From Zygnema cylindricum (lineage: Eukaryota > Streptophyta > Zygnematophyceae > Zygnematales > Zygnemataceae), in assembly GCA_037447655.1 (NCBI GenBank), contig JBBHKE010001017.1:20537-84536 (forward strand): a DNA stretch of 64,000 nt. The letters are read 5' to 3'. The stretch's first letter is position 1, and each line of letters opens with the position of its first letter. This document shows positions 42,740 through 54,348 of the stretch, in pieces. The notes beneath the pieces are model-generated. The model did not search any database. It was not told where the DNA came from and saw only the letters and a list, made by a program, of their open reading frames with translations. A program made the position numbers and the translations under genes.

Positions 42740-43744
42740 AAGATTCGCAAAAGCGAAGAACTCAATAAATCACGAGGGTAGAAAAAGACAGAAGTTTAGA
42801 TTGGGAGGGTAATGGTATTCACATGTAGCAAGGCATACAATAAATAGCCTTTCAGAAAGTAGATTCCATTTAAAATAGAGGGAATACAATTATAACAAGG
42901 GGACAATGTCTAGTAATAAACTAATTCTGAATGTTGAAATCTGCCAAGCCTATTTTGTCTGTGAATGATGATGTCTGTTGTCTTGTTCTACTCTATTTAT
43001 TCTAAAGCAAACAAAGAGAGCTAAATGGCGATCGAATGACTGGATGCCACGTGTACTAGCCTACAAAAAATAATGCATCATGAAAACTTCTGCACGTCTG
43101 TCCAGTACTTTATTTAATGTTCATGCTATAAAATCGGTAATGATGCTGTCACGATACGATTTCGCTGTACCAATGAAATCGTACGAAACGTTGCACAAAA
43201 TATTCGCCTAGAATCGCACTAAAAACAATACTCCCACTCGATTCAAAGGGCGATATAAAATTTCCGTTGACTGAGACTTTCCTTTGACCGCAAACGTTCA
43301 CGGAAATGAGTCGCGGTACACTTCAGTAAATCTAGATGACGAACGAACAAAAATCTTTGCTGTACATTTGTGAAATTTAAACTTACGTACGTCAATTCGA
43401 AAGCATGTAAGTTTCGTCGTCACGTCCACAATGTCGTCCGTACAGGACTGTTTGAAATCAATTTTGGCACCTGTCACATAAATTGAATGCCACGTACAAT
43501 ATCACGACCGTTTAGATTTAACGGACCACTTGTAACGCTTTGATTTGATCCTGAAGAATTCAAAGCTTGTGCGGCGGCTGCTAACGTGCAGATGCAGCCT
43601 CGTACATCGAACTCCAATCACGTCGCTGCAGAGCGACGGTGGTCTTGCTAAAGGACCAGATTCGGAAAAGTACTCTAAGTTTTTTAGGCGCTTGCGCCTC
43701 CCACTCCTCCTATTTTCCTTTTCTTGCTTTCCTTTGATGCGCTC
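42740..43744 (-). other. 3' non-coding end of copia element 1, boundary unresolved
   Basis: About 1 kb between the probable solo LTR and the RNase H end of copia 1. A purine stretch (minus strand AGGAAAATAGGAGGAG near 43705-43720) could be its polypurine tract, with an LTR starting TGGGAGG. I cannot prove an LTR pair. No gene. Confidence 0.35.
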
Positions 43745-43752
43745 AGATTAGG

Positions 43753-44181
43753 CTACTCTCTTTCCTCCTTAGGGTTTGCTCCTTTCCCCTTAGCGAGTCT
43801 TGTTTTTCCTGCACAGAGTAGCAATTTTTCTTTTCCAATAGCCTTTGTTGGCATGTCGGCTGCGTTCTCCTTGTCAGGCATGTACTCAAACACCACGGCC
43901 TCATCAATTGTCGTGTCCCTAATAAAGTGGTATCGCATATCAATGTGCTTGGCCTTAGGATGGTTAATAGGATTCTTGATCAGAGTTAGGCAACCCAGGT
44001 TCTTTGTATAGATGGTTGTCTTGAAATTTTGCACAAATCCTAGCTCGTTCAAAAATGCCGTGAGCCATAGATACTCTTTTACTCCGGTGGCGGCCACCAT
44101 GTACTCGGCCTCCATGGTTGATAATGCCACTATTTTTTGGAGTTTGCTGCTGTAGCTCACGCTCCCATCGCCAATGTTCAC
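43753..44181 (-). pseudogene. Copia 1 RNase H
   Basis: Contains SSKLQKIVALSTMEAEYMVA (the copia WxSKxQxxVxLSTxEAEYxA signature with catalytic Glu), then HPKAKHIDMRYHFIRD, and ends with ADMPTKAIGKEKL. This hydrolyses the RNA of the RNA-DNA hybrid. The upstream part of the domain (TSGYxF) is lost in the frameshifted interval 44182-44560. Confidence 0.8.
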
Positions 44182-44561
44182 CTGGTAACCGTGGTTGATT
44201 TTATGCTTGAAACATCCCCTCCCTAATCAGAGTCCGTGAATGCATGAATTTTGATGCTTTCTTGAGTTCCCCCAAGAGTTAGAGTTTAGTCGATTGTCTC
44301 ATTGAGGTATTTGAGCACTCTTTTTGCTGCTGACCAATGTTTTTTCCCTGGCTTGTTTAGGAATTGACAGAGGATTCTAATGGCGGCGGAGATGTCCGGA
44401 CAGGTGCAATTCATCGCATAGATGAGTGCTCCCATTGCTTCACGCTATGGAGCCTCAACTGGCTCCTCTTGAATTTCAAGGTCCTCGATGAACTTATCCC
44501 AATGCTCCAAAGGTGAGGAGATGCCATTCGCATCCTGAAGCCGAAACCTGGTAAGTAGCTC

Positions 44562-45547
44562 TCATGTGTACTTTCTTTGACTGAGATGGGTAGTCTTGTT
44601 CTCTCTATCTCTAATCACTTCAATGCTAAGTACATACTGAAGATCTCCTAAGTCTTTCATTTCAAAGGCTTGCGATTGCATCTGTTTTATTTTTGCTATC
44701 TCTTCTTTTTTTTTTCCTAAGATCATCAAATCATCTACATAGATTGCCATGATTATCTTGTTTTCTTGGTGATAATACATTGAGTGATCTGACTGAATCT
44801 TTACAAATCCCTCTCCTTGCAGATATTCATCTATCTTTATGTTCCATAATCTGGGAGATTGCTTAAGGCTATAAAAGGCCTTTGAGAGTTTCTAAACCTT
44901 ATTAGGGTTCATTGGGTACTCATACCCGTCCGGTTTGGTCATGTATAATTCCTCCTCGAGTTCTCCATGGAGAAAAGTTGTTTTCACCTCCATCTGTTCA
45001 ACTTCGAGGTCGAGGATGGCGGCAAGAGGTAAATTTTACCACCGGTGCGAATGTCTCCTTGTAATCTATCCCCTCTTTTTGTGTGAACCCATTTCGCAAC
45101 TAACCTTGCTTTACAGCGTTCAATTGTGCCATCTACATTTCTTTTTATCTTAAAAGTCCACTTACTCCCAATGGGTTTCCTTCCCTTTGGCAGGTCCTCC
45201 AATGTCCATGTGCCGTTCTTGAGAATAAAAGCCATCTCCTCATTTGCTGCGACTTTCCACGTGTTTGAGTCTTCATATGCAAGAGCGCTTTTGAGATTTG
45301 GTGGTTCCTCAACCTGTTCCATCCCAGCAAACTTTTTCCTACGAGCCTTTGACGTCTCCAACCAGTCACCGAACTTGTTAGGTGGGTTCCTAACCCGACT
45401 CGGCCGATCTGCTGATTTTGTCGAGTCTTTCTTCTTTTCCACCACTGCTTCCGCTGCTTTCTTAGTTGTGTCCCTCTTTTTTGATGCTATGATCTCGTCG
45501 CGGATTTCAGTACTCACGGAATCTAACTCCTCTGTTTGTGGTTGCAC
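44562..45547 (-). pseudogene. Copia 1 reverse transcriptase, frameshifted
   Basis: N-terminal half (44984-45547): an acidic/Lys linker, then GTWTLEDLPKGRKPIGSKWT, FKIKRNVDGTIERCKARLVA and a shift. The catalytic block (44562-44780) reads IMAIYVDDLMILGKKKEE and then FEMKDLGDLQYVLSIEV, the YVDD box and KDLGxLxxxLGIE motif of copia. The part between is broken by frameshifts. The integrase frame ends within the first 25 bases, in another phase. Confidence 0.8.
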
Positions 45548-46512
45548 TTGTTCAGGAGTCTTTGGTTTTGGGGGAGAATGATCTTTGTCCTCATCTGAGT
45601 CAACGTCTTGTGGCGGAACGTTGATGGGTTAGGAGACATTGGCTTCACCTGTTCATCAAAGGTAAATGTCTCACCTCCTTGTGCATTCGCACTATTGGTG
45701 GACTGTGGTTTCTTACCAAATCTTACATCTCTGCTGATGATGATCATCTTTGTGCTGTTGTTTAGCACCCTGTATACTTTGTTGTGCTTGTCATTCCTTA
45801 GGAACGTCTCTTCAATGGCCTTTGGTCCTAGTTTCCCTCCTTTGTTGTTGTGGTTAAAGACATAGGCCCTTCTCTGAAACATTTTCAGGTGGGATAGGTG
45901 AAACATTTTCAGGTGGGATAGGTTCGGTCTGAACCCGTTCCACTGCTCAAACAGTGTGGAGTTGTCTAATGCTCGGGTGGGACATCTGTTGCGCAGGTAC
46001 ACGGCAGTACTCATAGCTTCCCCCCAATATTGCGGCTTTGTATTTTGGACCACCATCATGCTTCTCGTTTTCTCAAGAAGCGTACGCTTCATCCTCTCTA
46101 AAACGCCGTTGTGTTCGGGTGTCGTTGGTGCCGTCAAGCGGTGTTCGATTCCCTCAGTTGTGAGGAAATCCTTAAATTCATTTGAGAGGTACTCTCCTCC
46201 CGTATCACTTTGCAAGCAAGTGATTGATGTGCCATGTTTCTTCTCAACTGTTGCCTTGTATATCTTAAACTGAGTGAAGACTTCGCTTTTGTGAGTCAGC
46301 AAGAAAATGTGTGTCATCCTGGTGAAGTCATCAATGAATGTAACCATGTATTTTTTGCAACTGCAGGATGGAACTTTTGCGGGTCCCCAAACGTCGGAGT
46401 GCACGACCTTGAGCGGCTGGCTAGCTCTCTGAGCACCTGCTTGTGGAAAAGGCAATCGATGGGTATTTCCCATCTCGCAACCGTGACATGGATCAGATGT
46501 TCTTTGACTCAC
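45523..46512 (-). pseudogene. Copia 1 integrase
   Basis: The order is CHGCEMGNTHRLPFPQAG (zinc-binding region end), VVHSDVWGPAKVPS (first Asp), CLQSDTGGEYLSNEF (second Asp), PEHNGVLERMKRTLLEKTRS (Glu; VLER-M-K where N-R-T is usual), then the C-terminal VFNHNNKGGKLGPKA block. D,D,E residues are all present in one frame of 329 residues. A 24-bp duplication (45875-45898 repeated at 45899-45922) doubles HLKMF-type residues. Confidence 0.85.
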
Positions 46513-46562
46513 GTGAGTCCAACCCCATTAGCCATGTTGCTTTTGACCATTTTCTTCATCCC

Positions 46563-47110
46563 CTATGTGTGTAAGTGACCGAGTTTGCAGTTCCACACAA
46601 ATTGGTTTGATAGATTTTGAACCTTAGTTTCGGTGGTCACTTTTTCATTGGTGTTAACTTTTGTGTCCTTCGTATCTGCTGCAGGTGATGAGTCTGCTGT
46701 GTGGAGCGTCGATCTCGTGGCGAGGGTAAAGGATTTCATCCTTCTGTTGCACTTGAGAGAGTACGTGTGATCTACCATCCGTTCTCCTTCTACAATTATT
46801 AGTCCCTCTCTCATTAGCTTGATTTTTCCTCCTTTCTGCCATACTGGCATGATAGCGCTATCCTCAGCTTGAGGGATAGAGTATAGGTTTCTCTTGAAAT
46901 CTGGAACATACAAAACATTCTTGATTGTGCGAAATGTCAGTTTTTTATCCACTAACGCCTCTATCTCAATGTCTCCTGATCTTGTTGCGAGTGTGGAGTG
47001 ATTGTCTTCTATGAAAATTCGAGTTGGGGTTGTTTGTTTGAATTTCGTAAACCATTCCCGCTTGTAAGACATGTGTTATGACGCACCTGTGTCGATCATC
47101 AGTCGTTGGA
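46563..47110 (-). pseudogene. Copia 1 protease and pre-integrase segment
   Basis: On the minus strand MIDTGAS lies at about 47079-47099, followed by a stop and then HMSYKREWFTKF. The chain continues through FRTIKNVLYVPDFKRNLYSI to WNCKLGHLHT. DTGAS is the aspartic protease active site and VLYVPxxxxNLxSI the second conserved block. The in-frame TAA directly after DTGAS shows inactivation. Confidence 0.8.
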
Positions 47111-47224
47111 GCCGACTGCCAGGGATGATGCAATCATCGCTTGTGAGTTCACTATCCCCTTCTCTTTCCCTTTCCCCCTTTTCAGTTTGGTCTCATCTAC
47201 CTTTCCATTCTGTTTGTCTTGAGC

Positions 47225-47700
47225 ATATTTCCTGCACAATGAGATGAAGTGACCTGCTTTGTCACAATAGAAGCACTTTCTTTAATTTTTCTTATCACGA
47301 TTCTGACTGCCTCCTCTCTTGTCTCAATTGTTTGTCTTGTTCCCAGACGCAAATCCGGAGCTTTCGGAGTTTATATCGCGATTCGTCATGACTTTTGTAT
47401 TGAATTCATCCTCAGGAGTGCCTTGACAACATCGTTCCACTTCTATGTGGAGACTTCTTTCTGATCCAACCAAGTGAATATGGGTTTGTACTCGATTGGG
47501 AGAGAAAGCATGAGAAGGGATATTTTGGTGTCTGTGGGGAGGGTGAAACCGACAACGTTGGCTTCGACTAAGAGGTTGGCATAGTGAGAGGTGCTAGCCT
47601 CCATAGATGTGCCATCTTGGGAGACAATCATCATGAGTGTTTTTCTGAGCTTGATTATTGTCGTGCATGTGACAAAAGGGATGGTAAACATGCAACACAA
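47225..47700 (-). pseudogene. Copia 1 gag C-terminal part with CCHC knuckle
   Basis: 47443-47700 encodes LRKTLMMIVSQDGTSMEAST and then TKISLLMLSLPIEYKPIFTW, the gag pattern LxxL…DGTS…LLLSLPxxY. A CCHC zinc knuckle (CFYCDKAGHFISLC) is encoded at 47234-47275 in another frame. The N-terminal part of gag is missing because the family with TGTCR termini joins at 47658/47659; the first residues of the open frame belong to that terminus. Confidence 0.75.
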
Positions 47701-48967
47701 TCAGCTGCAAAATAAATTATAAACAAATAAGTGAGAAAGTCATGAACATCTCAGAAAACGAGTGAGAATAATTATGTACAAGCAGTAAGCAGCAAATAAA
47801 CATATCATAAGAAAAATAAAGGTAGAGTGAGAGAGGAAGCTAGGAGGCTCAATTTATTCATTAAGCCAACAGATAGCCACTAGGCTTCTAAGTCTGTTTA
47901 TATTCCTTACAGGAGTTCAATAAATAAAGATTTAACTCAATATCACCACACACAAAATGAAACTGTAGCAAACTGCAACCAAATCTGAGATAACCAAATT
48001 TAGTCACACACGAAACATACGAGAAAAGCCAATTCTAATCCACTATCACGCAGTAAACCACACAAGCAAACCCAAAACTGTCCAATCACAATCTAGGGTT
48101 CAGCGACAGCCTGAGAAAGAAGACCGAGCAGCAATCCACTTGATAGGACGCGAGAAGAAGTGAAAGGAAAGCGGTTAGGCTTCCGCGTGAGCCGCGTAGA
48201 TTAATTTGTAGGGCAGGTTTACGGAGAAAGAAAGTAAGAGCTAGGCAGCAGAACGCTCAATGACCAGAAAAAGAGTCACTAAAACTATCCTGACAATTTC
48301 ACAAGAAAAATACTCAAAGTTCAGGTCAAATCTTCCAAAATGAGAATTCCTATGCTCTTGAAATTGTGAGCATAGAATTCACCTAACATTCGCTAAGTAC
48401 AAAGTCTACAGCTGAGAGTCTACCTTAATATGACTACATGCGTTCTATGTGGTTTTATGCGTTTAGTTTGGATTCTGGCCAATAGGCGACCAGAATCGTG
48501 TGCCTTACGTTACAAAATCTACAACCTATGGATAAAAACCCTTCCTACGCTACATGTGAATGCGTGCGACCTCCAAGGGTCCACGACTTAAAATGGTCCT
48601 GCGTGCAGTTTGCATCTGGACCGTCCATTCGTCTGCATCTTTCGTGGTCGTAGATTGCGTTCAAATCCACGCTGGCGTCGACATCACTTGGAGTTGATGT
48701 TCAGTTCGCGATCATCCGTACATCGATCCAAACTGGTCGCGGAAATTCCGGCCGACAAAGTATGTCGATTCGCCAAAATTCCCGGACAGACGACTTCGCA
48801 GACAAAAACTGAAGCTGTCCGCGGGTTTCACGACGTCAATGACAATTTGTACGGTCCTGTCGCCACCGAAACATACCAAAATACGAATTAGTGTGGCGTA
48901 AATTTTATTGACCGTTTATATGCGATTAAAATGCGGTTAAAATATGAGGACGTGATACGGCATGAAA
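47659..48967 (-). mobile_element. Interior-deleted member of the TGTCR-terminus family (1.3 kb)
   Basis: On the minus strand it starts TTTCATGCCG at 48967, matching TGTCATGCCG at 55705 and 50604, and ends CACATGCACGACA at 47659, as the element at 55705 does at 62240. Homology to 55705-57840 runs through most of it (for example CCTATTGGCCAGAATCCAAA against TTATTGGCCAGAACCCAAA, and CTCCTGTAAGGAATA). Its last 210 bp repeat 48970-49168. It carries no gag or integrase, so it is either a non-autonomous derivative or, alternatively, an LTR of the family. Confidence 0.55.
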
Positions 48968-48969
48968 GC

Positions 48970-49168
48970 TGTTGTGCATGTGACAAAAGGGATGATAAAC
49001 ATGCAACACAATCAGCTGCAAAATAAATAATAATCAAATAAGCGGGAAAGTCATGAACATCTTTGAAAACGAGTGAGAATAATTATGTAGAAGCAGCAAG
49101 CAGCAAATAAACATATCATAAGAAAAATAAAGGTAGAGTGAGAGAGGAAGCTATGAGGCTCAGTTTAT
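48970..49168 (-). repeat. 3' terminus of the integrase/PHD element
   Basis: The minus strand runs from a run of nine G and AATAAA to …CACATGCACAACA at 48970. It is a close direct copy of 47659-47872. The same layout (G run, AATAAA, about 200 bp, …CACATGCACGACA) ends the gag-protease element at 62018-62240. Confidence 0.75.
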
Positions 49169-49185
49169 TCCCCCCCCCTAGCTCT

Positions 49186-50603
49186 TTAGCCTGCCGAAGA
49201 GCTAGCCATTACGACTAGTAACTTCCGGCAGCCGTGACAAAACCAATGACCGTTCGGAACTGCTGTTAACGGAGGAACCAAACACTCAATGTGAAATCCT
49301 TGGTTACAATGGTCGCATAGAAGCATTGATGTTTCTCCGTCGGCTCGGTTGGAAAGTGTGCATTGTGTAGCCTCAGTGATAGACACACGCATACGGTCCA
49401 TGTCTTGGGAAAGATCCGGTAAACAACATGGAGCACAATTCTTCGAATGCTCCCGCAAGGTTTGCGTATCTGCTCTTTGAAGTCCGAGCATGCCATTCGT
49501 GTCTACTTGGATTATTCGGAGAATATGAGGTGAAACATCTGTGTCCAAAGTATCGAAGGATTGGCGCCGTATGTAGACATAATCTCACACTCGGTAAGGC
49601 TTTTGCTGGGGCCGGTAGCCGCCGCTGCGTGTAGTGGCCAAGCGCAAAGTATCTCTGTGCTGGGCGATCTGCATGTTGTCAAAAGCCATGGGCATCTCTC
49701 GGGCAAAAAGCAACGCTTTGTTAATAAGTTCTTCCAGAAAAACCCAGTGAGACAGTAAGGGAAGAGGAAAGCTTGCTGCTTTCTGAATATTCCTACCCAG
49801 CAAGGGTTGACGCCCAAATAAGACATAGTAAGGACTGAAATTAGCAAGACTCGCGTGTACCGACATTCGATACCCCATGGTAGTATAGCCCAGTGACTCG
49901 TCCCACACTGTTATATATTTCTCTAAGCAATGCTTGCGTAATGCCCGCTTGAAGGTCTTTACTGCACGTTCCGCCAATCCATCAGCCTATGGATGATCGC
50001 GGCTTGTTCGACGATAGTCTATGAGAGCGTTATCTAGCATTTCTTGGAATTCTCCACGGAATTCAGTCCCTTGATCTGTGAGGACTTCGCCTGGAGCGTC
50101 CTATCTCATAAGGACACGTTCTTTAAAAGCAGCGGTGGTGAGCTTAGCAGTTTTGTGTGATAACGCTACAACTTCAACCCATTTGCTAAAATTTTCAATC
50201 ATGATCATTATACATTGTTTCCCCCTCCGCGATATCGGAAAAGGGCCTGCAAAATCGCACGACCAGCGGTAAAATAACCCCTTGATAGGTAATGGTTGGA
50301 GGGTAGTCTGCCGGTTGCTAAAAAAGGTATGTAGATGATCACATATTGCACACTTGTGCAATACCGCTGCGACATCAAATTGCATCCCAGATCACCAATA
50401 GCTTGCCTGCAGCAAGCTTAAGGTGCGCTTGGTCCCATAGTGACCCAGCTCGGTGTGAATTTGTTCAATCAGCGAGAGGCATTCAGTCGGGCGAGGCACG
50501 TGTCTGTGACTACTGTCCGCTAACAATCGAACTAGCGAACCACCTAACTAAAGATAATTTTTAGCCCTTTTCTTTACTCGTTCCTCCTCCTCGGATGTAA
50601 TGC
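49186..50603 (-). pseudogene. Gypsy/Ginger-like integrase with PHD finger, interrupted
   Basis: Minus-strand order: EEEERVKKRAKNYL; a zinc domain HTELGHYGTKRTLSLLQASY and then VLHKCAICDH (HHCC); core DFAGPFPISRRGKQ (Asp), VLTDQGTEFRGEF (Asp) and LAERAVKTFKRALRKH (Glu); the MGYRMSVHASLANFSPYYVL and FGRQPL segment; a C-terminal SPHILRIIQVDTNGMLGLQ block; then a PHD finger MLLCDHCNQGFHIECLVPPL to WFCHGC. Stops follow KNYL and QASYW and fall before DAPGEV and ADGLAE, so it is inactive. This is the Ty3/gypsy-type integrase; PHD fingers accompany it in some gypsy and Ginger elements. No reverse transcriptase precedes it: at 50604 another copy's terminus begins. Confidence 0.8.
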
Positions 50604-51738
50604 TGTCATGCCGCATTGTGTTGGGACATGTATTTGGTTTATTTGTAGGAATATTACGGGTTGAGGCTACAATAATTCCGGTTGTGTTAAAATCATGCTT
50701 GAATGCAGGAGTTATTGTGTACTTACTTCGAAGAGACACCGGGAGTTCCAGTGGTGACACGGAGGTACATATTTGCGTGCGCGATTTGAAGGTGCACGAT
50801 TCGAATGGCGTATGCGGATATTGTTTGGAGGTCGTACGAAACAAGATGAACGAACCTCCACGATATTACATTTGTACTTTTATTTTCGCCTGTACTTTCA
50901 CTTCAGTTGGAATTTCGCGATGTACGAATCGCGTGTACGGGGAGCGTTTGTTGGCGCTTCGATTTTTGGTTCACATTGAAGTCGTGAACCCATCTAGGTT
51001 CACGCATACATGTAGTTAGGAAGGGTTTTAATCCACGGATTGTGAATTTTGTAACGTTGGCATATGGTCCTGGTTGCTTATTGGCCAGAAACCAAACTAG
51101 TCACAAATTGAACAGTGAAATGCTCTCACATGATTGGTTTGTTAGCAAATGTCAGAAAGTAGAACTTTGGTTATTTCGTTAGTACTTAGACGATTGCGTT
51201 AGGTTCGTACTCTCATCATTTGAGAGTACATGAATTGGTCGAAAAGGATTTAGATTTTTCTGTCTTTTTCCCTTGTCTTTTTCCTTAGTCAAATTGTCAG
51301 CTTTTTCCCTGCAAGGCTTTTTCTGCCTTAGTTTTTTTGAGACCTTAGCTTTTCTCTTTCCTCAGTAAAATTTTATTGTAAGACCTACAAGTTAATTCAC
51401 TCGGTTTCGGCCGGAGTCCGCACGGCTTCCCTTCAACAACCTCTTCTAGTTTGGATTCTGCCTACTTTCTCAGGCTGTTTCTGAACCTTTGTGGATGCCT
51501 TCTCTGAATTAGTGTTTGACATTTTGTTGTCTAATTTTAGTGGCCTTTGTTGGAGTTCGCTGGTGGTTTGTTGTAATCCGGTTATCTCGGATTCTTTACC
51601 ATTTTCCATTGCTTGCTTCCCGTTATCATTTTCTGCAATTGGTTATTAGTGTGTCAAAATCTGGTTTTCTCGGATTTCGTGCAGATTTTTAACGTTGTTT
51701 ACTTGTATTTTCTTGTTGCTATTTTTACTCGTTTGTTA
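50604..51738 (+). mobile_element. 5' end of a TGTCR-family element, truncated at gap
   Basis: TGTCATGCCGCATTGTG at 50604 begins homology to 55705 that continues to the N gap (last shared word TTTTTACTCGTTTGTTA). The flank before it (GTAATGC) differs from the flank at 55705 (CCTCATA), so TGTCATG is a real element end. It lacks the MITE present at 56290-57068 and so gives the empty site at 51187-51189 (ACTTAGACG). The short frames here are homologous in both copies and not recognised. Confidence 0.75.
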
Positions 51739-51748
51739 NNNNNNNNNN
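51739..51748. other. Assembly gap (10 N)
   Basis: Ten N between the truncated TGTCR element and unrelated AT-rich sequence; probably a contig join of unknown true length. Confidence 1.
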
Positions 51749-53333
51749 TAAAAACCATTAAAATAGATTACTAATGAGAGTCTAGAGAACCGTCTTAATA
51801 GACTTTAAGACGTACACACAAGGATAAATATCACATTTATAACGTTGTATAAACGTTCGGATAACACACGAACCAGACACAAAATGAATTAACACTTCAA
51901 TCAGACTAAATAGTTTCAAGATCGTATAACAAAAAGACGTTGAAACTGATCTACTACACTAGTGAGACAAATAATATATACGGATTTTGAAACACTCCAA
52001 TAAGATATCGGATCTATTACCATAGCCATTTTCAGCCATGGATTTAACCTTGGAAGGACCACAGACTACCCAAAAACAGCCTACTTTGAATCAACACAGA
52101 ATTCTACAGTAAAAACAAAACAATCTGAAACTACATTAACACTTATTATCTAGGCTATAGAATAACCTCACAAAGTTTTAGGCATATATAATAAACAGAG
52201 TGATCACATCATCTAGTCAAAGTTGCAGAAAAACAATATGCTAGAACTTTGATAAATCAGACTAACTTCACAATTAAGTAAAACACAGACCAAGCACACA
52301 ATAGGCTTGCAAATATGTTGCAATATTTACACTATAAATAGGAACACACATGCAGAATTTCAGATAATTCTGCCAAGAGATCTGAGAGTAATCATTAGAT
52401 AAAATTACCAAAAATGATCATCAATAGTTTTTGGTCTAAAAGTTCCCTAAGACTAAGAATGACTAAGTCCTACAAATATACACTAGAGCTCATTACTGAT
52501 TGTACGGAGGCATACCAGCCGTACGCAATCTACTAGCTACCTCTATTAGTGTTAGTATACCCGAATACTTCGAGGTTTATCAGAATGAGTAAATCTACAC
52601 TAATAACTAATACACATAAAGACAAACCATTGTTGTAAATATTTACAAAGTACACAAAATCTCACAAAATCGTATGCTCAGTTATGCATAGTCACTCAAT
52701 GGAACTCCTCGAATTTCGTCAACCAATCCGGGGCATCCAAAATAAGCATCGTGTGATTGACACGATTTCGCATCCCCGCTACTTGAAAAATATCGGCGGC
52801 CTATATCCGCCATCCGTCGATCTTATTCGGCACCCTCGATGTCTCGCCACGTGGTCACAAAAAACCAAACGAAATTCACGCGAGTCGTGAAATATCCCAC
52901 GACGTCCCGAAGCGAATTGAGTCATTCATGTCCACTTGTTAAAATAATAATCGTACAACCGAAATCATTTCCGTACCGCAGGCGCGTCCTTTGCAATAAA
53001 TGTGGCAAATAAAGTACACGTCATTTGTCATAAACGTCGCTTGTTGCATATAAATTACATTTGTCCAAATTAAATGTTGCGTACCGGCAATGTACATTTT
53101 GTAAAATTCACATCGGATTGCGTCGGGACCAGCCGTCCATTTCTTAACGCATTCCGCGCCACTCAATTACTACCTCACGTCCCTTTGATTTTACTCGTAC
53201 ATTTACTCCCCCAATCCGCAAATCCATTCGTACCACCATACTACTTTCGATAATGTAGTACGCACGCGAAACATCTCGAGCGCACAAAATGTCGAGTACG
53301 CACGAAACTTACTTTTCAAAAATAACAAAATTC
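51749..53333. other. Spacer, no gene seen
   Basis: AT-rich sequence. A stretch near 52460-52550 (GACTAAGTCCTAC, TTGTACGGAGGCATACCAGCCGTACG) resembles the LTRs at 41405 and 53334, so part may be a diverged LTR. From 52680 it changes to GTAC- and CG-richer sequence without a recognised feature. Confidence 0.4.
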
Positions 53334-54348
53334 TGTGTGAAATTATGTGTCCTCCATTATACTACAAAATACAAGAGGCCTCTAGATAGTTTTTAACTAG
53401 CCCACTTCAAGCCACAACCACTGCTGACGAAGAATGCAAAATGATAGTTTGACAACACCCGTCTGCAGCCTATACTCCCATGAGTCTTTAGGAAAAAAAA
53501 TCACTGAAAACGGCCAACTAGCCGATAAGTTATGAGCCGGCAAAAATGCCAATTTTATACAAAACTCTCTTCGAGAGAGGTGACTATCTACCAGATTTTC
53601 CTAAGTCCTAAATCCCTCTCACAACCCCTATCTACTGAAGTACGGACCAATCACATGACTATAAAGAAGAGAAAGGTATTATGGCCGGTGTCCTTTCTGT
53701 ACAGCCAGTGTACGACAAGGCCACTGAGCAAACGCGTGTCACTTTACCACTCGTCCGTATGTTCCTCGGAATTCCTGCGACCATATGTTATTCCTCCACC
53801 TAGCGCCAAGGCATGCCACGTCCATAAACGTCAAAGTGACCATTCCGCGATCTCAGCATTGATATGCGCCGTCGGATTAAATCCGACATTAAATGTCGGC
53901 CGTCGAAACAAGTGTCCGATTCATTTGTTTCGTGCAAAATAACATCGGCAGTGAAATACTTTAACTAGTTCTATGTTCCTCTGTTCACTTTTTAGTTAAT
54001 CGGTTTCAGAATCATGTATGAGTTAAAATACGTTTCAGACACCATGTAATTTAACGGACTTCACGACAGACTAGTTAGAGCTACCGGCTACGCCGTACTC
54101 TACCAGTCGGAGGTTTGAGTCCTGCCAGACTCAACCTTTTGTTGAGAGTGACATTTGTCACTCTTTAGTCCTGCTTGCAGAACTAAGGCAACCATAAGGC
54201 TTAACCACCCTCTCTATCCTTCAGTGACTACAATAAGAATGGGGGCTAGAGAGGGGAGGTGAAGGCAGGCTGCCTGCCCTTTTCTTTTTCCTTTTATACT
54301 AACTTATTTATACCTAGAAAATACTCTAGAAATCTATTAATTTCAACA
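53334..54348 (-). repeat. 3' LTR of copia element 2
   Basis: On the minus strand it begins TGTTGAAATTAATAG right after the polypurine tract AAAATAAGGGGAG and ends TAATTTCACACA; 1015 bp with TG…CA ends. It shares blocks with 41405-42734 and 26147-26297. The RNase H frame ends into its first bases, a usual arrangement. Confidence 0.75.

Larger units (their letters stand above)
43745..47658 (-). mobile_element. Copia element 1, decayed gag-pol (minus strand)
   Basis: Reading leftwards from 47700 it has a gag piece, CCHC knuckle, protease, pre-integrase, integrase, reverse transcriptase and RNase H: the Ty1/copia order with integrase before reverse transcriptase. Several frameshifts and stops interrupt it. 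Its gag end is cut at 47658, where another family's terminus (…GCACGACA on the minus strand) abuts it. Confidence 0.85.

Noticed and set aside
45126-45581. Plus-strand frames overlapping copia 1
   Set aside because: They are shadows of the minus-strand reverse transcriptase and integrase.
50600-51019. 139-residue frame, with a homologue at 55665-56120
   Set aside because: The two are similar only because the transposon termini are duplicated; both start at or before the element end and show no domain. I cannot exclude a small element-encoded protein.
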